Source: Ascaris suum (lineage: Eukaryota > Nematoda > Chromadorea > Rhabditida > Ascarididae). From it: a stretch of DNA of 64,000 nt. The stretch's first letter is position 1; each line of letters opens with the position of its first letter. The position numbers and the translations under genes were made by a program. The notes below the pieces were generated by a model that had not been told where the DNA came from, made no database searches, and saw only the letters and a list, made by a program, of their open reading frames with translations. The stretch lies in contig CM024170.1 in NCBI GenBank assembly GCA_013433145.1, forward strand, positions 6,742,366-6,806,365. The letters run 5' to 3'. Positions 23,632 through 36,500 of the stretch are shown here, piece by piece.

Positions 23632-26600
23632 AAGTTCCCTTACTTTTCCCTCCACTAAAAAGCGATTTTTCTTCAGAACGGGTTCCTTCTCGATATTTTC
23701 ATCGTATTTCTTGTCGACCATTGATGAAATAACAATAGTCAGAAGTTCCCCTCTTTTTAATGAAAGCTATTTGTGCATATTTCTTAGCACACAATAAAAA
23801 CCATTCATTCGGTCGCTATAAAACAAAACATTTGCCGACTTCCATCTAACAATCACTTCACTCCTTCACAACACTTCCAAATGTGCATTATTTCACTCAG
23901 CATCGACTTTATGCATCAGATAAATAATTTAATTTCCATCTCGCTGTTTTCCTTTGAACGAATCACCTCAGTTTCTAAAAACATGACAAATACAGCCTAA
24001 TTCCAAATGCATTTGAGCATATCTCCCCTCTTTTTTAGTTGAAGAATTTATTTTCTTCTAATCGGAATTACTAGACGTGAAGAAAAAAAGAGATTTAATG
24101 TGATTACTGCGATGGATGAATCCTACCTCATCAATGAACTATTTAACGCCACGATAGATAATTGTGAAAAGCAAAGCGATACGAACTGCGGTTTCAACAA
24201 TATACAACAGCACGTCTCTTGTCGTTCCTTAACAATACAAGACGAGAATAAGCGGTGATTTGCGAATAACTCAAAAACTAACCGATGCGCAAATTTCTTT
24301 TTTCAGTTCATATAAGTGGTTTCAAAATTTTGGTGAAATAATTTTGCTTTCACACATACTGTATAGAATAAAAACAAGCCTATCAAGTGTACACCTGTGG
24401 TTATAATTACGGAAGAAACGATAGGCAGCGCGGGAGAGAACTTTTATCCGGGAACAATTACAATAAACGAGTAATAATTAATGAGAACGTAGCAAAATTT
24501 GCATGCACAAATAATCTAAATATTGTTTTGAAGAGTGCTGAAGAAAAAAAGAAGCAAATCGTCACACGGGAAAACATAAAACCTCTCATCATGTGATGTG
24601 AATTAATCCCTCAAATTACGGCATTTTTTTCTCGTCATTAAAATCCAATAAAAGGTGCATTTCAAATTTTTTACACATAGCAGTCGAATGCACATTACAA
24701 TTCTCTCAACAGCGCACAACACAAACTGAGAAGCCAAAAGAGAAGAAACAGAGGAATAACAGACAAGATTCACTAGCCACGTATACCACAAGGATAGTTC
24801 CATGCACACGTAACTTCAGCTTAAATAAGATCATATATGCAAACTTTTAGGACTACGCTCATTAGGATTATATGCACAATGGATGCTCAACTCGACGTGA
24901 AGCAAGAAGAGACAAGAAGGAACGAGATGAACCAAATCAGTGAACTAACACTCACTATGACCGTAATATGAGCAAATTAAACAACGCGATAGAACGTACG
25001 TTACAGCGTTCGCTTCACCCTGTCTGCTGTCGTTCACTGCAACAGCGATCATGCATTCCCACCATAGCTATATGCCCACCTGTACCATGAGAACTGTCCA
25101 AGAGCATAAATTTTAGGGCAAATTACACTGGACTTGAGTGGAGAAGTTGGCGATGACGATCACAGTTCCACATTTTCGGTGATTTTTCGCAAAAACTTTC
25201 AATTTCCTTTCACATTTCAGTTAAGAGTTCCCGAAAGAATTGGAAGTTACGAATGACCATCTCCCGAGTGGATGGTTGGGAAACGGTTATCCAGGCTTGA
25301 TAAGAACACAGTGATCTCGTTTCAACACAAACTCATTCAAAGGTGCACCCATGGTCTCGCCATCCCCACTCTCCCCACTTGTTTGAACGGAGCAAACAAA
25401 TTCCATTAAAATGACGACTGAAGGATATGAAATTTCCGTGAACGATATTGTTCTTGGCAATAGTTTCTTCAGCGATAACGAGGACAATACAGCAATCAAC
25501 CGACTGCCAATCGATGCCGCCCCCCAGATACCACCAAGCAAAATCGAGCTTAACACTCCAACTGAGGTGCTCACAATTCTGCGTTAGGGAATAGCGAACA
25601 GCAGTTAATTAAATAAACCGATGAGAAGACCACTCGTTAGAACAACGTCAACACGGAAGACGTGCATACACGACAACAGACACCGACTTTCATAGCAAAT
25701 AAACGGAGAAGCGGTAGGAGATGGGAAAAGCGACAACGACTCACCTCATAAATATACAACACAAAAATTCTATGGAAAGCGCTTAAGCTAAAACCGATCG
25801 CACCGTCAAATATGGATGATTTCAAGAATTGTACGCATATCATGAAATGATTGTTATGGTGGGAAAATGAGTGGCTTTTGAAACATTACAGAAGTGTGAA
25901 TAAAAGCGAACGCCAGTCGCGATGACAGTCGGATCCAAGCCAGTGACTCAATTATGCAACGGTAGCAGCACTACCCACAAAAATTTCTTTTCGAGTCGCC
26001 GAGAGAACACTCAAGTTATTTAAAGGAGATTCGGTTTCGATTCCACAGTGAATGGGGAAGAAATCTGTTTTGCATTACTTGGCAACCTTCCACAATATTT
26101 TCTATCGGCTTTGAGCTGACCAACATTTGTTCCACTGTAAATGGGAAGGAGTGAGCTGTTTGAAAAAAAGAACCCGTTTTCCAAGTGATTTTCAAACACC
26201 TGTGGTCAATTTTCAACTGCTTTGCAGCAAAGCGGTGTAAGAAATGTAGGTGACTGAATAACAAGCGCGACATAGACCCTTGCCTTTCACTTCCCCCTTA
26301 CGTGAGACTAATATATATGACCCGTCGCTACTCGTAACCACCAGACTCAATTCAGTTTACACGCACATGAGCATAGGTGACGTCTGGCCATTATCTTAAA
26401 CTCGACTCCAATCCGGGAACGAATGGGATTTTACGCCGAATCTCAAAATGCGCGACAAGTCTTCAGTCGAAGAAAATTCGCGAAAACAACTGTCACTGAT
26501 CTGAAAATCGACAAAAAAATTCACAGCGGATGGAGAATTAAAAGCGACATGGAAGACAACTTTCAAATCGCTCGGTTGCCTGCAGAATTCCAACAAATTT

Positions 26601-27573
26601 CAAAAATCCCTCAGAAATGCAGAGACAAAAACCATCATCTCGATCACTCTTTAGAAATATTGGCCAAATGAAGTACTCACCGTATTTCCACTTAGTCAAT
26701 ATCCAAACTGATAAGCTCGGAGCATCAGGCAGCACAACCCCCTCCCTCTCCCAGAAAATCCCTTTTACGAAAACATGCATCTTAGGACTGCCAAATATAG
26801 GAACATTTTTTAGCCACTCTCAATTCCACCGCCATCTCCAAAAAATAAGACTGGTCTAAATTTCCAATATATAAATCCTTCAACCATTTCCGAATTGCAT
26901 GGGATCTCGCAGAAACGAACGTCTATTGCATTAGTTCACCAAGAAAAAACACAAAGCGACTGCAATGCAATACGCACATAACTGATTGCACAACCAAAGT
27001 AGATGAATGACTGAGTGCATAATGCATCACTGTCCATTTAAAATTTTTGAAAGCTTTGTGATCTCCATTTTTACTTACTACTACTTCCCTGAAAGTAACT
27101 CACTATTATTCTTAGCAAAAACCCTTTAGTCACTCTCCACAAACTCCCTCTACATGCAGCTATTTCAAACAAACGATCCATACAAATCTTGTCCCATTCT
27201 AAATAATTTAAATGGTTTGCTTCTCGATTAGCTGTAAAAGAAATACAAATCAAAGCGAACATAGCAAAACGAATATTGTGCTGATGTCGCCGAAATCCGT
27301 TGAAAGAATCGCACAATACATCTCAAATCCAAAAAAGACAATTACAATTTTTGGGTACATAGAAAAAAGACGAGTAAAATAAAGAGCAATTAGATCGCAA
27401 TTCGAAAAAAAGACCGTCAATTCCCGTTGACTTGAAGTTGATAAGAAGCAAAGAAGCGAAGCGCCGAAAGATTCTCACGTGGAGAAGAATGCTCCTTGCA
27501 GCAGCGCGAGCGAGCGAACGAGCGACCCGTGGATCGCCTTCACCTGACCTCTTACCCCGATAACTTTGCAACG
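23632..27573. other. Spacer between the 23 kb exons and the lis-1 3' end
   Basis: No recognisable gene beyond the small frame at 25411-25587. Minus-strand donors at about 25740 (GTGAGT) and 26678 (GTGAGT) follow short open stretches without known motifs. The lis-1 3' UTR occupies the top of this region; a CG-rich block (GCGAGCGAGCGAACGAGCGA, about 27505-27524) lies in it, and I found no AATAAA close to the stop. Confidence 0.4.
25411..25587 (+). CDS. Small acidic open frame, unknown
   Basis: ATG followed by 58 codons and TAG. The product starts MTTEGYEISVNDIVLGNSFF and is rich in Asp, Glu, Asn, Ser, Thr and Pro, so it would be disordered. It could be a first exon, since GTTAGG near the end is a possible donor. 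An antisense 95-codon frame overlaps it. Without homology I cannot choose between a gene and chance. Confidence 0.2.
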   Translation: MTTEGYEISVNDIVLGNSFFSDNEDNTAINRLPIDAAPQIPPSKIELNTPTEVLTILR

Positions 27574-30500
27574 TCAACGGCACTCCCACACTTTGATGCT
27601 CATGTCCACACTCGACGTCACAACATAAGGTAACGTCTGATGGAAATCTGAACCCACACGAACGTAAAGCTAAAGTTTTACTGAACGATAGCTCAACTGG
27701 TTAATATTAACCCTAAATCCTAAATCAAAAAAATGGAGTACTTATAAAATTGCTAAAAACAAAAGTACAAAAAAGACTATGGAATGTTAAACATCCAATC
27801 TAGTCATTCGTCCATAATGAGAGAATATTTTCTAATTGGCGGCCTCAAAATGGCGGCAAAATATTGTGCATTAACCAGCGAAAACCCGTTCCATTGATTG
27901 AAATTACAGGTATCTACATGTAGGATGAATGCAAAACTTCACAAATAGCTTCAAAACTCAAAACTGCACTATCCCGCCGATGAACAGCACAGAGTTTTAC
28001 TGATGAAGGGAGAATACAGCTTGGCAAATGGAGTCTTATGCCTGACTTTAACGCTTTCGATTCCTCACATTACTATCTTTTTACCAAACGTAATGTAACG
28101 CTAAACGACTCACCCAGTGCAGTGACGAAATGACTGTGCGCTTCAATGGTCTTGCTGCATCGCTTCTGGCTGATCGTCCACACTCGCAATGTCTTATCGT
28201 CACCCACCGACAGAAGAATTTGCCGCCCGGATGGAAACGTAATCCACGAACCCAATTGTCGTGACCAATCTGCACTTACACAGAATCACAACCAACAGTT
28301 CGCAACTCCATTAACAAACCAAAAACGCTCTAGGAACCCGCTGTCATGCGTGCACCTCCGCACAACAGCTAATGCGTTTGCCCTCAAAACTGATTGTTTG
28401 CATAAGTTCTCGATTAAACGTTTACTGTTGGATTGTATACGATGTGCAGCGATAAAAACCTGATCTGTAAACCGACTTCGCTATTAGTAAGTCTCAAAGG
28501 TTTGCTTTGAAAATATATGATCTCCATTCAAATCGAGCAAATTTTGGCATTTCTACTGGCTGACACATAGTTCAAAAACATCATAAGCCGCTGTGTCAGG
28601 TGGACGACTTCAGCCCTCTAATGCTGAAAAGGCTTCATGAAGCAGTGGCTGACTTACGAGTGTGAAGAGGCAAATGCCAACGTTCACATCGAAAAACTTG
28701 ATCGTTCTATCACGTGATCCAGATATTAGCACAGGTCCGAGCTTTACTTTCATGCCATCCGTCACTGATACGTCCCCATTCATTTTAGCTAAAAATGACA
28801 TCAACACCTTGCAATAAGTAAAATACCAGCCAAAGAAAAATTTCGCTGTTAGCGCCGCCCATCCAATTTTATTCCGGAAAGACCTATCCTTTTCCCTCAA
28901 GTCGCTGAACAAACTCGATCCGCTTAAGAATATTTCCTGTTAAAATGGCAGATGTATGGCGCTTATGAACTTGTGTACACTCCAATGTTGCCATGAAGCT
29001 GTCAAGCATAACGCATTTGCGCGTTTCTATCGAAGCAAAACAACGGGACGAAACACAAATTCCCAAACCAGAAGACCTCATAGATTTCTGATGGCCGTTC
29101 CATTGATGGAGAATATTCCACAAGCACGCATATGCCCAATTCGATCAAGTGCAAAGCGGAGTGGGACGATCAAAGTGCTGATGAAGTTGCACATCCACGA
29201 CACAGGCAATCAACATCAACAATTTTTTTCTCGTCTTTCATCAGGAGATGAGCAAAATATAGCTATGAAGAGGGCTGTTTAGACCCGATCAACTTCCAAC
29301 CCGAAAACGAACAAAGTTGCTATTCTTGTGGGAAGAGTGAGAAGAGGGTGGGGACGGGAAGAGAAAGAGCTCGCTCCTGCTTCGACGGACGCCAAAAATC
29401 ATCACGAACCGCCACGCGATTGAATTACCTACTAATAAGCAACCGTTCTTCACAGAAAAAACGCGTTATTGTTGAAAACAATTGTCTCATTCTTCTTTCA
29501 CGCTTACAACTGATATCAATAATGCTGAAGGGAGATAAAACGGATGAGAATGTCGAAATGGACGAAGATTGGTAATGGACGGGGAGAGGGAGAAGCGGGG
29601 AGGGAACAGGGAGTGAGTTATCTCGAAAGGCATGAAGAAAATTTGCTGCTTACCAGTGTTGTGCGATTCGTCAGCCTCTTTTATCGAAGGCATTGCTTTC
29701 TCGGGTGCCCACGCAATACATTCAACCACATGCTCATGTTCAGAGATCAACATTTTGCACTCTTTCAGTGACGTATTCCAGACGCGAACGGTCTAAGATC
29801 AGCACGTTACTTCAATGATGAACAATTCCAATAAGAATGCAACTGAACGAAGGGTTTAAAAGAGTCGAACGGCAAACGTCGCAGGGTGGCAACAAACCAA
29901 GTCGACGATGAACGTCACAACTTATCCTCGTCCTTGAAAGCGACCACTCACATTGAATATGAGTATTAAGCGCAGTTCATGCATAATTACAAAACGAAAT
30001 CTTTTCCCCCCATCGTAGATGAAAATCCAACAGATGTTTTGCTTAATTATAGATCAACGTTTTTCCAACTGCCTGCCCGCACCATAAAGAAGACCGAATC
30101 AGAATACCGACATTGCATTCAGAGGACAGCGCTCTCTTTCCACATTTTCCTCTTCCAGTGCAGAAACAACTCCCCATTCCACATCCACGAAAAAAGCTTG
30201 CAGGTCACAGTGCACAAAAACACCGAACCAGGATCGCCTTATCTACCCTCTCCCGATGCGGAGATGCGACATCTCACTCCTATAGTGCCCTTCACTGGAA
30301 CGTAAACGAAGATTTTAGTTCTGTCCCCTCGACGCAATGTGTTTACGAAGCATTCTGTAATGTAAGACATGCCTTATGCTTTCAATTTTAACCACTATTA
30401 GAATGGGTATAACATGTGCATCAATCCATCGTCCTTAAAGTAATTAAGAATAGCGTCGTTCTAATTGATTACAGGGAAGGGAATATAAGCAGAGGTCCGG

Positions 30501-33500
30501 CAGAGGATGAGCAGGCATGGGCCTAACCCTCATACCCGAACGGACAAAACGAAGTGAAGTCGGGATTACCAATCCTAATTACAAACTACGATTGCGCAAA
30601 AATAAAAAACGACGGAATTCTAAGGTGCACTGGGATTGAATTTCAGTACGAGCATCGCTTGCACTACAAATGATTCCCGAGAATCAACAAGATGAATAAG
30701 TTAAGCAGCTCACATGGTCACTACTACACGACGCGAACAAGTTGCCATCGTGATGGACCCGAACCATGCGTACCCAATCCTGATGACCGACGAACGTTCG
30801 AACACAATAGCCTGTTGCCACTTCCCACATTTTAATCGTATGATCTCGTGAACCTGACAAAAGGTGATCACCTGCAACAAACAAATTCAGTTCACACAAA
30901 TCACTTTTACATCAATATCATAGACAGAATAAACGACAGGACGTTCATTCTCCTCCTCTCCTCTTCAACCCAAACAGGACGGCAGCCCAACATCGTTAGG
31001 GTCTGAGAAAATGGAAAACACTAAAAAAGGCAATAAGTGCTTCATAAGCACTGTAGTCTCATTGGAGTGCATTATTTTGGTTTCCAAAATTGAAACAATT
31101 GGAAAGTGAGTACAATTACCACCCCACTGCATCCAGTGAAAAACTCCCAAGAGATCTTTCAAATCGACTGTTGAAAAGGCAAATATCTACAACTGTCAAA
31201 CTTCCATTGTAGGCAAATAAAGAACCTAAGGAACGAAACGATGATGAAAGCTGTCGTATTCAGATAGGCTTCCGAATTATAGAACCAATATATACCTGCC
31301 TCATATTCAAAGGCCACGTGAACATCCTCTCCCTCCACTGACCCCTTCCCTTCCCTCTATAGATGCTAAAGCGAGCAAAGATCCCTCTTTCTGAAGCCCG
31401 GCGATGTTTGGCAAAAAATCAATATTTCGGAGAACGATATAAGAGATTGACTGCGTGACAAAAATGTCAACTCAATAAATAGATTCAAGCAAGAAAGAAA
31501 GCACAAATGAGTTCAAGCCAAAAGAACCTGAAGGAAGGAACGCAACGGACGAAATGTTATGATCGTGGCTTTAAGCGTTTTGAGACACTCGTACGTTTGC
31601 ACGAACTCCCACAATTTTATTGTCATATCAGCCGAACACGACGCTGAAATTTATCACCAAGGTGAAACTCAGAACAAGGGCGAATACAGTCTTCTTGCAA
31701 TAACTTCTTCCTATTCCCCCTCCCCTACTTCAATGTTAGCTTAAAGCACTATGCAACCCGTTACAGTCTCCTTCCTCTGAAAATTTTCAGCTCCCATCCG
31801 GAGCAAATCTCTCCCGATATCTAGCACAGATATGTTCCCATTCTTCTTGTAATCCTCAAGTCTTCAATCTCATCTCCATTCGAACACTCTTCCAAATATA
31901 ATATATTAACCTAATATACAAAGAGAAAGCGTGAAAACTGCAAACAATACTCTATGCTGCAAAATTTGCTCTCCATTTGCGGCAAGAAATTCATCCATTA
32001 CGCCATATTAGTGGCAAATTCGCGAAATATAATATATTAACCTAATATACAAAGATCGCTGTTTTATTCCTCCTTTGGTGAGGCTAATAAGCTAAAAACA
32101 CCTCAAAAATACTTCCTCTCAGCAGACAAGCCATATGCCCCGCCCACTTCAAAAATTGTTTTCCCTTTTAACAATTAGGTATGTCGAGGATTTTCCATCA
32201 TATGTGAATTTACTTCCAAGCTGCCATGTTTTACAATGGGCGTTTTGCAAACGAAGAACTTACGAAAAGCTGTTCGCCCAATAATGACTTAAACTCCGAG
32301 TTTCGATTTACTCCATCTAATTAAAATCACCCACGACAGAAACCAAAACACGAAGTCGAATAAAATATTCCTCCTAGTAAACTTCTTTCCATCACTCCAC
32401 ACGTTTAGAAAAAGCGGTACCCCCCAATGGGCACCGCTATACAAAATTTCGGAATCAAAAACGACTACAATAAAAGCAAGTTTATGACCCCCAAGGAAGT
32501 ACATAGCAAATGCCTCTTGTCGTCCCGTACTAAAAGAAAATCTGACATCCCATATAACGCTTTCAAATTATAACTGCCCAATATAAGATTGATGCCAATC
32601 GGTACAAATATGGACACTTTACGAAGGGTATCGCGAGCGAGAGAGCACCGACCTTGTCACTCATTCATCATCGTAGCGCAGTTAAGAGGTCCGATGAAGA
32701 AAGTGCGTTCGCTGCAATGCTCTATTCTTTCGCCCCTTCAAAACTGTTACAACATAGATTCCAACCCAGTTAACTCTGAACTAATGTAAAGGAGAGGTGA
32801 GCGACGAAGGAAAGGAGAGGGCAGAGAAAGACCACAGATCGCAGCAAACGATGGGACTCCGCCCAGACAAGACAACGCCGCTGAAGAAGAATACTGCAGC
32901 GTGTTGCACTTCAAAGCTATAATGCTAAAATAACATGACTGCAAGATTTTGTCAGCAGCCCGCATCGAGCCTCCTCCCTACCCCAAGGGTAGCCCGGAAT
33001 GCCCTGAGGGATGCTAGCACGATTTGAGCTCTTTACGACTACGCCTCTTGAGCCAACCGGTTGCGATCATATTCAATAACAATGAGACGTTGTCTCATGA
33101 CAATTTTCCTCTGCGAACGACCCATTGGTATGCAGTTTGTACGGAGACAAATATTAATGCATGTTGAGTTCCAAATAAGACAATAATATGAGCGTTTGGA
33201 TGAAATCGGCATAACGGATGAAAAAATTATAGAAACTGTTTTTATCTCACCAAGAAAACAGTTGGAAAATGGAATCAAAAAAAGAACTCAGTGGCATTTC
33301 AAAGGGCAAAGCAATGCAAGAGACGACGACCAACAACGACGCAATCGTTCTGGGTAGAACGCACTTCAACAGAAACGTTTTTTCGGCTCATAATAGCTCA
33401 ACCAATCAATTCAATGAAACAACAGAATGCTCCTCCCCCCCCCCCCCTTCGCCTATTTTATGCACCAAACAATTCGTAATGTAGCTCCACGCGCTGCTAC

Positions 33501-36500
33501 AGATATAAATACCAAAAGAACGAAGTGGACGAAACACAAGCCTAATTAACAAAATCCTGGAATATCGGAGCCTGAAGTTCAAGCTGCTCCTTCATTAATC
33601 GCTTCCTTTCTTCAATTCACAGTGGAAATATGATTATACAAAAAAATCTCGTCCGCTTTATTGTCCACAAAAATTTCCTATTACACCAGCGCTGCCAAAA
33701 ATTGCGCATCCCTAGCACGAAGCATCTTATGGATTATATAAAGCTCACCTCTACGGGTTTCCTCCTCTGCGAATACTGAGGCATTCCTTCAAGTGCGTGA
33801 CTGTTACCTTTTGTGAAAAGATACAACTACCTAGAAACTAGTTACAGATTATATAAATGCTCTACCGCCCACAATAAGTATTGAATAAAAAAGAAATATG
33901 CCTAAAAGTTTTCCACTGTTATCAAAGGCAATATCCTGCACGGCGTCCGTATGACCTTTCATCGACCTCTCGAATTCACCCGACTCATAATCCCACACCT
34001 GAAATGGGGTACCTCTTCAACGTTAACAAATCAAAAACGAGCATTTGAAAAGTGACAGCGCACTCATCACAAATATGAATATCCAACACTCAAAGATCTC
34101 AACACCTCTTTTCCCCCCGACATTTTAGAACGTCAATTGTGGATGGCATTCCCGACCTTCAATCCTACGAAACCATTTGGTCGGGAATTCTAAATTCTAT
34201 TCCCAACGACAGCAGCACCTTTAAGCGATGGCATGATTTCTTTGCCTTTTACCTGTTGAAATTGTGCAAACTGCTTAAAATTTCAATTACTTTGAGGTAT
34301 CGATTTAAAGTCTTAAAAAGAATAAAATATCGAGTTTGTTGCGACACTCACTTTTATTGTGGAATCTTCACTCGATGATGCGACAATGCTGTATATGGGG
34401 AAATATAACTCGGGTGATCGGAGAGCGATGCCCTGTCAGACAAAACTTTTCGGGTGGTCGTGGATCCATTCTCCTGGTTGTCGCTTGTCCCTTAAAAACA
34501 ATGTGTGAAAGTCAATAGCATACGCCACCTTGGATCCTTGATGAGCGATAACAAACGCACGAGATCCCGATAGTCATCAATAATCAAGACCTGGTCGTCG
34601 AATCTCGATCCAGCTAGCACCAACATCAGAAATAACGAATTTCATTGCCTCATAACATGAAATTTCACCGACCGAGATTTGTTTGCATGGAAGTGATAGG
34701 TAGGTGAACGCCGAAAAGTGGGTTCTCGATTGCGTTCGACTGGATATGGTACTCCGACGACAATGTAAAAATCCTTCCAAAGAATCCGGCAATGAGAATT
34801 TTCGAAGAGGAAAATGTCGCTATGAGTGTTGACTTCGAATTCGCGAGCGAAAGTGGAAAAGAGCGCAAACAACGAAAAACGCAAAACATCACTGCAAACA
34901 ACTTACTGCAATATACGCTATATATGTTTTTTCTTCAGAAATTTGTAATTGACATCTAAGAACAACTTCAAAAATACTCTAAAATGTGTGCTTTTGGTAT
35001 AACATATGTTAAATAAGATTTCAAGCCAATGCAGTGCCCACAAGGCAACTGCCAAATTCAGCTGATTAAACCAAAGAACTTCCGTCAGCGCTAAAATTAC
35101 AGCCACATTATCCGAGCGCAAACTTTATTTATCAGTGAGTAAGACGAAGAACGTGAGTAAAACTTCAAGTGCGAGCAATCTTATCACAAATAAACTCTTT
35201 GTTAGAACTGATCCGCTTTTGCGGTTGAAATTTCATTAGGCGAATATTGCAATGAACAAATACCTCGTGGGTGCACCATGAATATACTCTCTCTCGGCTT
35301 CTTGCAACTTTGACTCCAAGTCGAGTACCTTCTTTTGCAACCGCAGCACCGATGTCCACTTCTTTTCCAAAAGACCGCTCACTTTACTATCATCTGCCAC
35401 TTTCTGCAAACTCAACTTTAGTGGAGAAAGCATCCAAAATATAAAAAACGAAACAGAAAAAAGCCAAACGGACAAAAATAAACTGAAACGGCGCATCACA
35501 CAAAGAAGCTCCGATATGAATGTTTCCTCAGACTAAAAGACGAGGTACTCTCGACTTCAGTGGAGATTGCAATGCTCCCCCGTTGCTGAAAAGTCGCCAG
35601 TAACTGCGAAATGGATTACGTATTGCGACTTTCATCATCCACTGCCGACCTACTTGAGAATACTTTAATCGTGTACGGCATCTCTATTTGCTTACTTATA
35701 TCAAGTCGTTATAAAATGTTTGGAAACATTTCGTCCGCACTGCTCCCACAAAGTTTACCAACGCTCCGAAGCAGCCAAATTATACAAACAAGCTGAAAAT
35801 CTCTGATGTGGAATCATTATAATATCGCAGTCTCAAATTTCATCTGATTTCCATTATAAAAAAACTTGCTCTGCCCCTCCCCCTCCCCCGCCCTGCAATG
35901 GTCAACCGACGCTGGCAGCAGCTTCACCTCGCCGCAACAGGTCGCTTACAAACAATATTCAGCCAAGTTTCCAGCTGAGTGTTGTACGATTCTGGAATCT
36001 CCTTGCACCGACATCGTTAATGCACCCATTCGATATTTTGAACTGCTGAGAGTGGTTTTGACCTACATACTATTGTTGCTCTTATGTACTGAATGTCTAT
36101 TCCCTTGAAGTTGAACACTGCGGGACGTTCTGCCCTTTTTTGTCGTTCTTGTCACACACACGTTCTGTGTGTTTTCCCTCTCCCGGACGTTAAAATGAAG
36201 TAAATAAAACGTGAAAGAAAACAGTCATTTTTCCCCGTAAAAGAAATAGTCGTGGAGAATGCAAAGATCTTTACTTGTGCCCATTCACGCACTGAACATT
36301 TTTCTTTTATCGTACCTAAAGAACGCATCCTCCGACCCCTCCTCCCGATTCGCACAACTTTACAACTAACGTCTACAGCATAAACGATGCAAATCCCCGT
36401 TTGAAGTGCCTACATTTCTTGTTTAAGCTGGGAGGCATTTCCTCTAAGCCAAAAATTCGTTTCAGTCGACCCATCTAGCATAAGCAATTTTCAAAGAGCC

